Of a stretch of 64,000 bases of DNA, positions 1 to 8,186 are shown one piece after another. The notes beneath the pieces are model-generated. The model worked only from the letters and a program-made list of their open reading frames with translations. It was not told the DNA's origin and did no database searches. The DNA comes from Selenihalanaerobacter shriftii (GTDB lineage: Bacteria > Bacillota > Halanaerobiia > Halobacteroidales > Acetohalobiaceae). A program made the translations under genes and the position numbers. The stretch covers positions 1-64,000 of the forward strand of contig NZ_FUWM01000006.1 in the NCBI RefSeq assembly GCF_900167185.1. Reading direction: 5' to 3'. Each line of letters begins with the position of its first letter. The stretch's first letter is position 1.

Positions 1-277
1 TTCCTCTAATATTTCTCATTTCCGATTTGCTTTTATTTAATAGATTCTCACCTTTAAATTTGATTTCACCACCAACAATCTTTCCTGGTGGCTGAGGAAT
101 TAAGCGCATAATTGAAGTAGAAGTTACACTCTTCCCAGAACCAGACTCACCAACGATTCCTAAAGTTTCACCTTTCTCTATTTGAAAACTAACACCATCT
201 ACGGCTTTAACTACTCCTTTTTCTACAAAGAAATGAGTCTGTAAATCATTAACATCTAGAATTACATCCTTACTCAT
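1..277 (-). CDS. Oligopeptide/dipeptide/nickel ABC transporter ATP-binding protein (DppD/OppD type), 3' part outside window
   Basis: Cytoplasmic ATPase subunit of a peptide- or nickel-type importer. The first 92 codons are visible from an ATG at 277. The Walker A loop reads GESGSGKS, followed by a segment (IMRLIPQPPGKIVGGEI) typical of the DppD/OppD branch. The Walker B and signature motifs lie beyond the window edge. It begins 14 bp after the oppC-type permease stop, so it belongs to the same leftward operon. The substrate cannot be told from the sequence; no binding protein gene is visible next to the permeases. Confidence 0.9.
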   Translation of the reverse strand, partial: MSKDVILDVNDLQTHFFVEKGVVKAVDGVSFQIEKGETLGIVGESGSGKSVTSTSIMRLIPQPPGKIVGGEIKFKGENLLNKSKSEMRNIRG

Positions 278-291
278 TTTTTCACCTCGCT

Positions 292-1197
292 TTAATTATC
301 CTTCATTTTTGGATCTAAGGCATCACGTAAACCATCACCAAATAGATTCAATCCTAAAATAGTAACCATAATTGCTAAACCAGGATATACCATCATCCCA
401 GGATTTGTTCTAATAAATGAACGTCCACTACTTAACATTAATCCCCAACTTGGTGTCGGCGGTTGAGCTCCTAATCCTAAAAAACTTAAACCTGCTTCAG
501 CCAAAATAGAACTGGCCACTCCTAAAGTAACAGTTACAATAATCGGTGCCATACAATTAGGAATTAAATGTTTAAGGATAATTTTAAAATCATTTGCCCC
601 TAGAGCCTTAGCAGCTTCTACATATTCTTCTGATTTAAGACTCATCACCTGTCCTCTAACAATTCGTGCTAAACCAGGCCAACTTACTATCGCCAATGCT
701 AAGAAAACATTATTAATTCCTGGACCTAAAGTAGCCATAATTGCTATAGCAAATAATAAGAATGGAAACGCTAAGAAAACATTGATTAAATATGAAATAA
801 CTTCATCAACCCAACCACCATAATAACCGGCTAAAGCTCCTAAAGTTACTCCGATAATTAAAGCAATACTTTGAGTGATCAATCCTACTCGTAATGAAAT
901 CCTAGCTCCATGAACAATTCGACTAAATATTCCTCTTCCTAGTCTATCAGTACCTAATGGATACTCTGAACTAGGAGGTTGCAAAGACTTCATTAAGTCG
1001 ACTTTCAATGGATCATGCAGTGCAATATACGGTGCAAGAATAGCAACTATCACCAATAATACAGTAATACCCAAACCTACCATTGCCATTTTATTCTTTT
1101 TTAACTTTCGCCAAGCTTCTCGCCAGGGACTATATATCTCTACTTCTTCTTTCTGTTGCATAGACTCTTTTTGTACCGATTTATTCTGTAAGGCCAT
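292..1197 (-). CDS. ABC transporter permease, DppC/OppC family
   Basis: Inner-membrane permease of a peptide/nickel-type ABC importer, 301 residues, a normal length for the family. A charged N-terminal tail of about 35 residues precedes the first membrane segment (about residues 38-60). The coupling EAA loop is seen as EYVEAAKALGANDF near residue 190, followed by the typical LIPN and SILAEAGLSFLGLG stretches. The start has a good ribosome site (AAGGAGG). It follows the DppB-type permease by 29 bp and precedes the ATPase gene, giving the usual B-C-D order. Peptide or nickel transport cannot be separated by sequence alone. Confidence 0.93.
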   Translation of the reverse strand: MALQNKSVQKESMQQKEEVEIYSPWREAWRKLKKNKMAMVGLGITVLLVIVAILAPYIALHDPLKVDLMKSLQPPSSEYPLGTDRLGRGIFSRIVHGARISLRVGLITQSIALIIGVTLGALAGYYGGWVDEVISYLINVFLAFPFLLFAIAIMATLGPGINNVFLALAIVSWPGLARIVRGQVMSLKSEEYVEAAKALGANDFKIILKHLIPNCMAPIIVTVTLGVASSILAEAGLSFLGLGAQPPTPSWGLMLSSGRSFIRTNPGMMVYPGLAIMVTILGLNLFGDGLRDALDPKMKDN

Positions 1198-1226
1198 ATC
1201 ATTACCTCCTTGTCCAATTTAATGAT

Positions 1227-2156
1227 TTAATCATATCTAATACGTGGGTCTAAAAATCCATACCCTAAATCTACTAATAAGTTTACTACAATAAAGATAA
1301 CAGCTAAGAAAAGTACAGTCCCTTGAATTAGAGGGAAATCTCTAGCTTGAACAGCATCAACAGCTAGCCTTCCAATTCCTGGCCAGGAAAACGTAGTTTC
1401 AGTTAACACAGTTCCACCTAGTAAATATCCTAACTGAGTTCCTATTACCGTAATTACTGGAACCAATGCATTTCTTAAAGCATGTTTAATTACTACTATT
1501 TTTTCACTTAACCCTTTAGCACGAGCAGTTCTAATATAATCCTTACCAATTACCTCTAACATACTGGATCTAGTCATTCTAGCAATCCGACCAGCTTGCA
1601 TAGTACCTAAAGTAATTGCTGGTAAAATCAAATACTGAATTTGACCATCTCCATAACCACCAACAGGCAAGAGATTTAGTTTAATAGCAAATACTACAAT
1701 TAACATTAATCCTAACCAAAAGACCGGCATAGAAACTCCTAATAAAGCGCCTCCCATAAAGAAATAATCCCAAAACGAATATGGTTTAATAGCAGAAATC
1801 ACTCCGGCGGTTATTCCCATAATTATAGCTACTAACATAGCACTAAATGCTAATTTAGCTGTAGCCGGTAATCTGCTCAAAATCATCTCACTTACGAGTC
1901 GATTAGTTTTATAGGAACGACCAAAATCTCCTTTTGCTAATCTCCCTAACATTTTAAAATACTGAACATACAAAGGTTGATCTAACCCTAATTCTTTCCT
2001 AATCATTTGAATTGTCTCTTCATCTGCTGACTGTCCCATCATAATCCGAACTGGGTCACCAGGTACAAAAACAAAATTCAATAAAAAAGTAATTGTTATA
2101 ATTCCTATTAAAATAGGAACAGCCATTAACAACTTTCTCATTGCATATGTGAACAT
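1227..2156 (-). CDS. ABC transporter permease, DppB/OppB family
   Basis: First visible gene of the transporter operon, 309 residues with about six membrane helices. The N-terminal helix is residues 8-30, then the conserved GDPVRIMMG segment, and the EAA-type coupling loop appears as DYIRTARAKGLSE near residue 205. The end (FLDPRIRYD) is a family hallmark. The start is ATG with AGGTGG seven bases upstream. No solute-binding protein gene precedes it within 300 bp, unlike many complete opp/dpp operons, so the binding protein is presumably encoded elsewhere, for example beyond the left window edge. Confidence 0.93.
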   Translation of the reverse strand: MFTYAMRKLLMAVPILIGIITITFLLNFVFVPGDPVRIMMGQSADEETIQMIRKELGLDQPLYVQYFKMLGRLAKGDFGRSYKTNRLVSEMILSRLPATAKLAFSAMLVAIIMGITAGVISAIKPYSFWDYFFMGGALLGVSMPVFWLGLMLIVVFAIKLNLLPVGGYGDGQIQYLILPAITLGTMQAGRIARMTRSSMLEVIGKDYIRTARAKGLSEKIVVIKHALRNALVPVITVIGTQLGYLLGGTVLTETTFSWPGIGRLAVDAVQARDFPLIQGTVLFLAVIFIVVNLLVDLGYGFLDPRIRYD

Positions 2157-2465
2157 AGATTACCACCTTCCTATATAATGTCCTTACATATATTCTCAAT
2201 GTTTAACTATCTACTCCCTAATTTTAAATCTACTAATAAAATACTATTAAATAACTGACTGAATCTTTTAATAATTAAAACCACAGGAGTAGGCATACTG
2301 ACATAAGTCATTCAATTGCCTAACAGTTATTAATCTCACCTCCTCAAGTAATCGGGAAAACTGCTAGTATTATAACAAATTATTAAATACCTATATAATT
2401 AGATTAACATATATATTATATAATTCATGTCGATAATTGTCAAATGAAAAAGATTTACCAATCAC
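2157..2465. other. Intergenic leader region upstream of the ABC permease operon
   Basis: This stretch lies between the lytic transglycosylase stop and the permease start. It carries the transglycosylase terminator at its right edge and presumably the promoter of the transporter operon. A GAGGAGGTGAG string is present on the minus strand near 2336-2346, but no convincing reading frame follows it. I see no RNA gene or known riboswitch. Confidence 0.4.
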
Positions 2466-2486
2466 TTATTCTGATTGATAAATCTT
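2443..2486 (-). terminator. Rho-independent terminator at the end of the coaE-mgsA-transglycosylase operon
   Basis: A 15-bp inverted repeat (2450-2464 with 2472-2486, one G-T pair) reads AAGATTTATCAATCA ... TGATTGGTAAATCTT on the minus strand, followed by TTTTCATTTG. The stop codon of the transglycosylase gene sits in the loop, so the terminator overlaps the coding end. Confidence 0.8.
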
Positions 2487-3038
2487 CCTATATCGCTGAT
2501 ATGTTTTTGTCACTTTCTTAACATAAGCCCTTGTTTCTGGAAAAGGAATTTGATCTGAATCACGATGTCTACCGCTCCACTGTTTTAACTCTAACCAGCG
2601 GTTTACATTCCCCTGCCCTCCATTATAAGCAGCAATTACTAAAGTTAAATCATTAGAAAATATTTTTTTTAAATGGGCCAAATACCAACTACCAAGGTTA
2701 ATATTTAATTTAGGACCATATAATAAATCAGGATTAAAATCTTCAATACCTAACTCCCCTGCTATCCACTCACCTGTTGAGGGCATTATTTGCATTAAAC
2801 CTCTGGCTCCACGTTCCGAAATAGCATCCTCATTAAATTTACTCTCAACCTTGATTATAGCTGCTACTAAATATGGGTCTAAGTTATACTCATCAGCATA
2901 TGTAAAGATAGCTTTTTTATAATGAAGCGGATAAAATATTTTAAGAATACTATTATAATTAATAATTAACATAGCAATAACAATTATACAACAGATAATC
3001 ATCATTACCAACTTTAATTTCTGTAATCTGATAACCAA
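2466..3038 (-). CDS. Membrane-anchored soluble-lytic-transglycosylase-like protein (SLT/GEWL domain)
   Basis: Peptidoglycan-cleaving lytic transglycosylase. One N-terminal membrane helix is followed by an SLT domain with the catalytic Glu in VESKFNEDAISERGARGLMQ, then the IMPSTG and AAYNGGQGNV motifs that form the glycan cleft. It is probably held on the outer face of the cytoplasmic membrane. The chosen start is TTG at 3038 with AAGGAG eight bases upstream. A GTG nine bases further up overlaps that ribosome site and is less likely. It is the last gene after mgsA (12-bp gap) and ends in a terminator. Confidence 0.88.
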   Translation of the reverse strand: MVIRLQKLKLVMMIICCIIVIAMLIINYNSILKIFYPLHYKKAIFTYADEYNLDPYLVAAIIKVESKFNEDAISERGARGLMQIMPSTGEWIAGELGIEDFNPDLLYGPKLNINLGSWYLAHLKKIFSNDLTLVIAAYNGGQGNVNRWLELKQWSGRHRDSDQIPFPETRAYVKKVTKTYQRYRKIYQSE

Positions 3039-3050
3039 ACTTAACACTCC

Positions 3051-3437
3051 TTAATCAATATCAACCTTTACATTTATACATTTTAATACCATCGTAGCCG
3101 TTGCTTGATTAGTAGCTAAAGGAACATTATGTACATCACAAACCCTAAGTAAAGCACTTACGTCAGGTTCATGTGGTTGAGCAGTTAAAGGATCTCTAAA
3201 GAAAAGAACCGCATCTAATTCATCTCTCGCTACTTCTGCTCCAATCTGTTGATCTCCACCCAATGGACCTGAAGCCATTCTCATTACTTTTAAACCAGTA
3301 TCTCTATTTAATAACTTACCAGTCGTTCCAGTGGCAATTAAATCAAAATCTTTTAAAATGTCGTGATTAAGCTTAGCAAATCTAATTAAATCATCTTTTT
3401 TCTCATCATGAGCAATTAGAGCTATTTTTTTCTGCAT
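3051..3437 (-). CDS. mgsA: Methylglyoxal synthase
   Basis: Converts dihydroxyacetone phosphate to methylglyoxal and phosphate, a bypass of lower glycolysis under phosphate limitation. The 128-residue length is typical. Visible family motifs are ATGTTG (35-40, phosphate binding), [12 protein letters not shown] with the catalytic Asp62, and [14 protein letters not shown] with Asp82 and His89. The ATG has GGAGGG nearby, and its first codons overlap the 3' end of coaE by 32 bp, so the two are translationally coupled. Why it sits with coaE is not evident; an overflow role is only an inference. Confidence 0.95.
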   Translation of the reverse strand: MQKKIALIAHDEKKDDLIRFAKLNHDILKDFDLIATGTTGKLLNRDTGLKVMRMASGPLGGDQQIGAEVARDELDAVLFFRDPLTAQPHEPDVSALLRVCDVHNVPLATNQATATMVLKCINVKVDID

Positions 3438-4020
3438 TGATCTCCCTCCATATAGATAATATTTTATCTTTTAATTCATCTTTAGTACCTTCATTAATTA
3501 TCAAGCGATCTGCATATCCCTTTTTTTTGTCTAAAGACATCTGAGATTCAATCTTAGCTATAGCTGTTTCACGGTCTATTTGATCTCTAGTCATTAATCT
3601 TTTTATTTGTGTTTCTCGTCTCACATAGACAACCCAAACTTCATCAAATATCTCCATCATATTAATCTCAATTAATAAAGGGACATCTGCTACAACAGTA
3701 CCTTCCCCTGCTTCCTTCAATTTTTCTGCTCTTTTCTTTATTTCAGAAATGATCTTAGGATGAGTAATTTGATTTAATTTTTCCCTAGCCGTCTCATCAT
3801 TAAATATAATCTCTCCTAATTTATCACGATTTAAATTTTGATTAGATAACAGTATATCTCTTCCAAAGTAATCAACAATCTTTTGCCATGCTGGTTTATT
3901 AGGTTTTACTATTTCTCTAGAAATCTGATCTGCATCAATAACTGGAATACCTAAATCTTTAAGCAATTTACTAACAGTACTTTTTCCACTAGCTATTCCA
4001 CCAGTTAATCCAATAAACAA
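3406..4020 (-). CDS. coaE: Dephospho-CoA kinase
   Basis: Last step of coenzyme A synthesis, phosphorylating dephospho-CoA at the 3' hydroxyl. The P-loop [12 protein letters not shown] is almost at the N-terminus, followed by DADQISREI and the lid region with RLMTRD. The start is set at TTG 4020 because AAAGGAG lies nine bases upstream and the resulting protein begins (M)FIGLTGG as in other CoaE proteins. A longer frame from GTG at 4071 adds 17 residues but has no ribosome site and overlaps ytaF. The order mutM-ytaF-coaE resembles the polA-mutM-coaE/ytaF neighbourhood of Bacillus. Confidence 0.95.
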   Translation of the reverse strand: MFIGLTGGIASGKSTVSKLLKDLGIPVIDADQISREIVKPNKPAWQKIVDYFGRDILLSNQNLNRDKLGEIIFNDETAREKLNQITHPKIISEIKKRAEKLKEAGEGTVVADVPLLIEINMMEIFDEVWVVYVRRETQIKRLMTRDQIDRETAIAKIESQMSLDKKKGYADRLIINEGTKDELKDKILSIWREINAEKNSSNCS

Positions 4021-4051
4021 TTTGGTATGCTCCTTTGTTAATTTAATATTC

Positions 4052-4720
4052 TTAGAAAAATTTAAGGACACCTAATATAATTAATAAAATCCCTGGTAAA
4101 AGAGTAGTCTTATAATTAATCTTATTTACATCAAACTTGGCCCCTATATAAAGACCTAAAGATAGACAAATAAACTTAGATATTCCTACAGAAATAGTAG
4201 TTAAAAGTGGTGCATAACCTGTCATAGCTGCGCCAAAACCAACTCCAAAAGCATCTAAGGCTAATGCAAAACCTAAAAAAACAGCTTCTACTTTACTAAT
4301 TACACCTGAATAATCTAAATCTGCTTTCACTGGTTCACTTAATATTTTAATTACAATACCTAAAGATTTAATTTTAAATTTAAATAGTGGTCTATCATCA
4401 TTAATTGAATTATCTTTAATAAGAACATCAGAATCTAAAGTCTGGTCAATTAAGATAGTTCTGACAGATTGATATAAAATCCAAAGACCAATTATAACTA
4501 ATAATAATCCACCTAAGTTTTCTGCTAGTTTAACAGATAAAAAAGTAGATATTACCTTCCCTAAAACCATTGAAACTAAGACAGAAATAGCTGAAGTTAA
4601 ACTAATAATACATAATGATAATATAGGTATCTCTATTTTCCTTAGACCGTAAGTAACTCCTACTACCATTCCATCTAAACTAATAGCTAATGCTAAAATT
4701 AAGATCGATATAAATTCCAA
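4052..4720 (-). CDS. ytaF: Sporulation membrane protein YtaF (MntP-like fold)
   Basis: Polytopic membrane protein with about six helices arranged as an internally repeated LysE/MntP-like fold. The two repeat halves contain ALAISLDGMVVGVTYG near the start and ALALDAFGVGFGAAMTGY in the second half. YtaF is found in endospore formers next to mutM and coaE, as here; its transport role, if any, is unknown. The start is TTG at 4720, preceded by GGAGG/AGGAG. An upstream ATG at 4747 would place that ribosome site inside the coding region. It supports, but does not prove, a sporulating host. Confidence 0.85.
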   Translation of the reverse strand: MEFISILILALAISLDGMVVGVTYGLRKIEIPILSLCIISLTSAISVLVSMVLGKVISTFLSVKLAENLGGLLLVIIGLWILYQSVRTILIDQTLDSDVLIKDNSINDDRPLFKFKIKSLGIVIKILSEPVKADLDYSGVISKVEAVFLGFALALDAFGVGFGAAMTGYAPLLTTISVGISKFICLSLGLYIGAKFDVNKINYKTTLLPGILLIILGVLKFF

Positions 4721-4810
4721 AGGAATTCTCCTCCCTCCATATATCAATACACTAACTAATATATGAAGGGGATAGATATACTGTGCCTGTCCGAACTTAA
4801 TTGTAGTTAA

Positions 4811-5638
4811 TTATTTATCAGGAGATTGGCATTGCGGGCAGAAATAGGAGCTCCTACCTCCTACCTTAATCCTATTCAATGGCGTATCACAAGTATAACA
4901 CACTTCTCCTTCTCTGTCATACGCCTTTAAATGATTTTGGTATTCACCTGCATTACCGCTACTATCCACATAATCCCATTTAGTAGTTCCTCTATATTTA
5001 ATTCCTTCTCTTAATATCTTTCTAATATTCTTATATAAATTCTTTAATTCTTTTTCAGTTAATCTGTTAGCTTTACGTTCAGGATGAACATGAGATAAAT
5101 GAAGAGATTCATCTACATAAATATTACCTAAACCGGCTAAAAATTTTTGATTAAGTAATAACGGCTTAATCATACCAGTTCTATTATCAAACAATGCTTT
5201 AAATTTATCAAATGTAAAATCATCCTCTAACGGTTCTGGACCTAATTTAGTTAGACTACCAGCATCGGCTAAGTCAGAAACTAAGTACATCCTACCAAAT
5301 TTACGTTTATTTATAAATCGCAATTGATGTTGATTATCAAATTGGATAATTATATATGTATATTTAGCCTCTTCAGAATTATCAGAAGAATATATCAATT
5401 GTCCAGTCATCCGTAAATGAGTTACCAAATAATGCCCATCAGCCAATTCTATAATAATGTATTTACCTCTCCGCCTTACAGTTTTAACCTGATTATTAAT
5501 TAATACTTCTTTAAAACCAGATATATCTGGAAAAGCAATCATCTTTTTTTCTTTAATTTCTACATCTATTACTCTTAAATCCTTTATCTTTGGACGCAAA
5601 GAGTCTACCACTGTCTGTACTTCTGGTAATTCTGGCAT
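4811..5638 (-). CDS. mutM: Formamidopyrimidine-DNA glycosylase (bifunctional DNA glycosylase/AP lyase)
   Basis: Base-excision repair enzyme that removes oxidised purines such as 8-oxoguanine. The start must be the ATG at 5638, because the mature N-terminal Pro in MPELPEV is the Schiff-base nucleophile; GGAGG lies eight bases upstream and the ATG 15 bp further out is spurious. Glu in PELPE and Lys in RRRGKYIII are the expected catalytic and contact residues. The C-terminal zinc finger is complete (CYTC ... CPQC). Length 275 residues is normal. It precedes ytaF and coaE in a leftward run. Confidence 0.96.
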   Translation of the reverse strand: MPELPEVQTVVDSLRPKIKDLRVIDVEIKEKKMIAFPDISGFKEVLINNQVKTVRRRGKYIIIELADGHYLVTHLRMTGQLIYSSDNSEEAKYTYIIIQFDNQHQLRFINKRKFGRMYLVSDLADAGSLTKLGPEPLEDDFTFDKFKALFDNRTGMIKPLLLNQKFLAGLGNIYVDESLHLSHVHPERKANRLTEKELKNLYKNIRKILREGIKYRGTTKWDYVDSSGNAGEYQNHLKAYDREGEVCYTCDTPLNRIKVGGRSSYFCPQCQSPDK

Positions 5639-5717
5639 ATTTAGTACCTCCACTTTATTTTACAGTTATTATATCACATGTAAAATATAATTATCAAAAT
5701 TTCCAATATATCCAGAA

Positions 5718-6614
5718 TTAATATCCTAGCTCACTATGTTGGACCCCTTTAGGGTCTACATGAACTAATACTTCCTGGGCATGATTACTTTGATCTTTAA
5801 TTCTTTGCTTAACTTTTACGGCTACTTCATGTCCTTCTACTACACTTAAGTGATTATCTACTACTACTCTAACATCTATACAGTAATTAGGACCATGAGG
5901 TCTAATCTTTAAGTTGCTTACCTCAAGTACTTCATCTATAGTACCTAAAATTTTTAAAACCTCATTAAACTTTTCTGGAGCAGGTGCTGCATCCATTAAT
6001 TCATTTGCTGCATCCTTAAAGACTTCGATTCCCATCTTTAAAATTAATAACGCTACTATTAAGCCGGCTATAGGGTCTAAAATCGGATAACCTAATCTAG
6101 CTCCAGCAGCTCCTATTAAAGCTGCAATTGAAGAAAAGGCATCTGTCCGATGATGAATAGCATCAGCAATCAATGCTTTATTATTAACCTTCTTTCCTAC
6201 TTGATATGTATATCGATACATTATTTCTTTGAATAATACCGAAACTATTGCAGCCCATAAAACAATCCTACCGGGGATTGTAATATGTTTATATAATATA
6301 GTATATATAGTCTCTTTTAGAATAATAAGACCACCTATAATTAATATAATTCCTAATACCTTAGTAGCAATAGATTCAGCTTTTCCATGACCATAAGGAT
6401 GCTCCTCATCCGGGGGAGCTTTAGAAATTTTATTCCCAACCATCACGGTTATTGTAGAGACTGCATCAGAAGCTGAATGGATACCATCAGCTACTAAAGC
6501 TTGACTATGAAAGACAGTTCCGATAAATATTTTAGCTCCAGCAAAAATCACATTAGCTATTAAAGTAATAATACTTATCTTTTGACTAACTTTATATCTA
6601 TATTCTGCCTCCAT
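5718..6614 (-). CDS. Cation diffusion facilitator family divalent metal exporter
   Basis: Membrane antiporter that exports divalent metal ions. It has six predicted helices and a C-terminal cytoplasmic domain from about residue 205. The metal-site pairs are His46/Asp50 in helix 2 (IHSASDA) and His154/Asp158 in helix 5 (IHHRTDA); a PDEEHPYGHGKAE loop joins helices 2 and 3. It sits directly behind a NiCo-like riboswitch with its own terminator, which suggests that cobalt or nickel rather than only zinc is the physiological signal. The start is ATG with GGAGGGAGG upstream. Confidence 0.93.
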   Translation of the reverse strand: MEAEYRYKVSQKISIITLIANVIFAGAKIFIGTVFHSQALVADGIHSASDAVSTITVMVGNKISKAPPDEEHPYGHGKAESIATKVLGIILIIGGLIILKETIYTILYKHITIPGRIVLWAAIVSVLFKEIMYRYTYQVGKKVNNKALIADAIHHRTDAFSSIAALIGAAGARLGYPILDPIAGLIVALLILKMGIEVFKDAANELMDAAPAPEKFNEVLKILGTIDEVLEVSNLKIRPHGPNYCIDVRVVVDNHLSVVEGHEVAVKVKQRIKDQSNHAQEVLVHVDPKGVQHSELGY

Positions 6615-6651
6615 AACCTCCCTCCTTTCATATTAAATTTTAAAATAATAT

Positions 6652-6770
6652 AACCTGTGGAACCAAATGGTTAATTGGTGGTCCCACAGGTTATTAAAAC
6701 CCGCTGCTAAAAAGCCCAGCACCATCAACCTCCCTAGAAAATCTAAGTTCGCTGATCGCCTGACCGAATT
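6652..6770 (-). ncRNA. Candidate NiCo (czcD-type) riboswitch with overlapping terminator
   Basis: Read on the minus strand, an outer stem AATTcGGT/ACCAATT (6763-6770 with 6673-6679) encloses three hairpins and the strings CAGGC, GTGCTGGGC and TGTGGGAC, in the order I recall for NiCo riboswitches. The last aptamer hairpin (GGTT-TTAAT-AACC) and the 3' outer strand both overlap a strong stem, AACCTGTGGGACC with GGTTCCACAGGTT (6652-6692). Aptamer and terminator-like stem therefore exclude each other. The gene behind it is a CDF exporter, the usual partner. The U-tract is imperfect. The assignment rests on remembered consensus, not a covariance search. Confidence 0.6.
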
Positions 6771-6831
6771 ATTTATTCACATTAGTAGTATATTAAATTT
6801 ATCATAAATCGTGAAAAATAATTTCTAATAA

Positions 6832-8184
6832 TTATGAACCACTAATGGCTAGCTTCTTTACTCTAAAGGTCGGTGTTGCATAAGCTCCAATCATTGGATT
6901 AAACTTTAAATCATCTCCAATTAAATCAATATCTTTTAAGAAATCAATTAAGTTACCAGCTATAGTAACTTCTCGAACTGGCTTTGATAATTCGCCATTT
7001 TCGATCCACCTTCCAGTAGCTCCAACAGAGAAGTCACCGGAAATAGGATTAGCACCTCCAGTTACTAATCCTGATACCTTCATTACATAAAACCCATCTT
7101 CTACTGATTCTAATACTTCATCAGCAGTCTTATCTCCTGCAACCAAATAAAAATTACTAGGAGAAACACTTGGAACCCCTTGATAGGAACCTCGACTAGC
7201 ATTACCAGTCGATTCTTTTCCTGCTTTATTAGCAGTATAAGTATCATATAAAAAAGTTTGCAACTTACCATTTTTGATTATTTCAGTTTCACTACACTTT
7301 ACTCCTTCAGCATCAAAAGGAGCAGTAGCTAACCCCTCAGATAGGAGACCATTATCTACAATATTCACTTCTTTAGCAGCAACTTCTTCTCCTAATCGTT
7401 GGGCAAAGACTGACCTACCTTTTTGGACTGCTTCAGCTGTCAAGGCCTGTGCTAAAACATACATAAACATAGTTCCTACTTCAGGTGGAAATACTACAGG
7501 CGCTTCTTGTGATTTAACCGGTTTTCCTCCTAGAAGATCAACTGCATTCTTAGCTGCTTCTACTCCTGTCTTTTGTGGAGTTAACTCTGATAATGAGTCA
7601 CCATAGGTAATGGCCATTCCAGTTTCAGCTTCATCATTTTCCCGGGCAATAACGTATAAATAAGCATAACATTGATTCTGTCGATAACTTTCATCAAACC
7701 CTTTAGAATTAATAATTCTGATATCTACTTCACTATCTCCATAACCTACAGTATCTACAGTGTCAATCCGCTCATCATATTCTAATGCTGCAGTTTCTAA
7801 ATCTAAAGACACTTGAATCTTATCTTCTATATCACTATCAGCTAATTCTGGATTATAAAGATTTAAATCTTTAATTTCATCAGTAACCTCTGGTAAAGTA
7901 CGATATTCATCTGGACTAACGACTTTAGCATTAGCAATTGCTTCTTTTAGAGTCTTCTTTATTTCTTCAGATTCAAAGTTAGAAGTATAAGCAAATCCCA
8001 TCTGTTGATTAATAAAAACTCTAATACCTAATCCCTTAGCGTGAGCTGATTTTAAAGATTCTACTTCTCCTTCATAGACCTTTAAATTATTCTCAGTCGA
8101 TTCTTCATAAAATAATTCTATATCATCTACACCTAATTCTTGACCTTGAGAGATTATTGCTTCTAAATTAAGCTTTTCAGTCAT
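6832..8184 (-). CDS. tldE: TldE/PmbA-family metalloprotease subunit
   Basis: Partner subunit of the heterodimeric TldD/TldE protease, known in enterobacteria for microcin B17 maturation and CcdA degradation. At 450 residues it is full length, with the family segments YGDSEVDIRIINSKGF, the central NIVDNGLLSEGLATAPFDAEG and the late GNASRGSYQGVPSVSPSNFY. It lacks the HExxxH zinc motif, as expected for TldE. It starts two bases after the tldD stop, with GGAGGG inside the tldD end, so the pair is co-translated. No modified-peptide gene cluster is visible nearby, so its substrate here is unknown. Confidence 0.92.
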   Translation of the reverse strand: MTEKLNLEAIISQGQELGVDDIELFYEESTENNLKVYEGEVESLKSAHAKGLGIRVFINQQMGFAYTSNFESEEIKKTLKEAIANAKVVSPDEYRTLPEVTDEIKDLNLYNPELADSDIEDKIQVSLDLETAALEYDERIDTVDTVGYGDSEVDIRIINSKGFDESYRQNQCYAYLYVIARENDEAETGMAITYGDSLSELTPQKTGVEAAKNAVDLLGGKPVKSQEAPVVFPPEVGTMFMYVLAQALTAEAVQKGRSVFAQRLGEEVAAKEVNIVDNGLLSEGLATAPFDAEGVKCSETEIIKNGKLQTFLYDTYTANKAGKESTGNASRGSYQGVPSVSPSNFYLVAGDKTADEVLESVEDGFYVMKVSGLVTGGANPISGDFSVGATGRWIENGELSKPVREVTIAGNLIDFLKDIDLIGDDLKFNPMIGAYATPTFRVKKLAISGS

Positions 8185-8186
8185 CT

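Noticed and set aside
2310-2346. Short leader peptide frame behind GAGGAGG upstream of the ABC permeases
   Set aside because: The only in-phase GTG overlaps the ribosome site; the 23-codon product has no recognisable feature.
7274-7606. Plus-strand open frame inside tldE
   Set aside because: Lies wholly inside a well-supported conserved gene in the opposite direction and lacks any domain.
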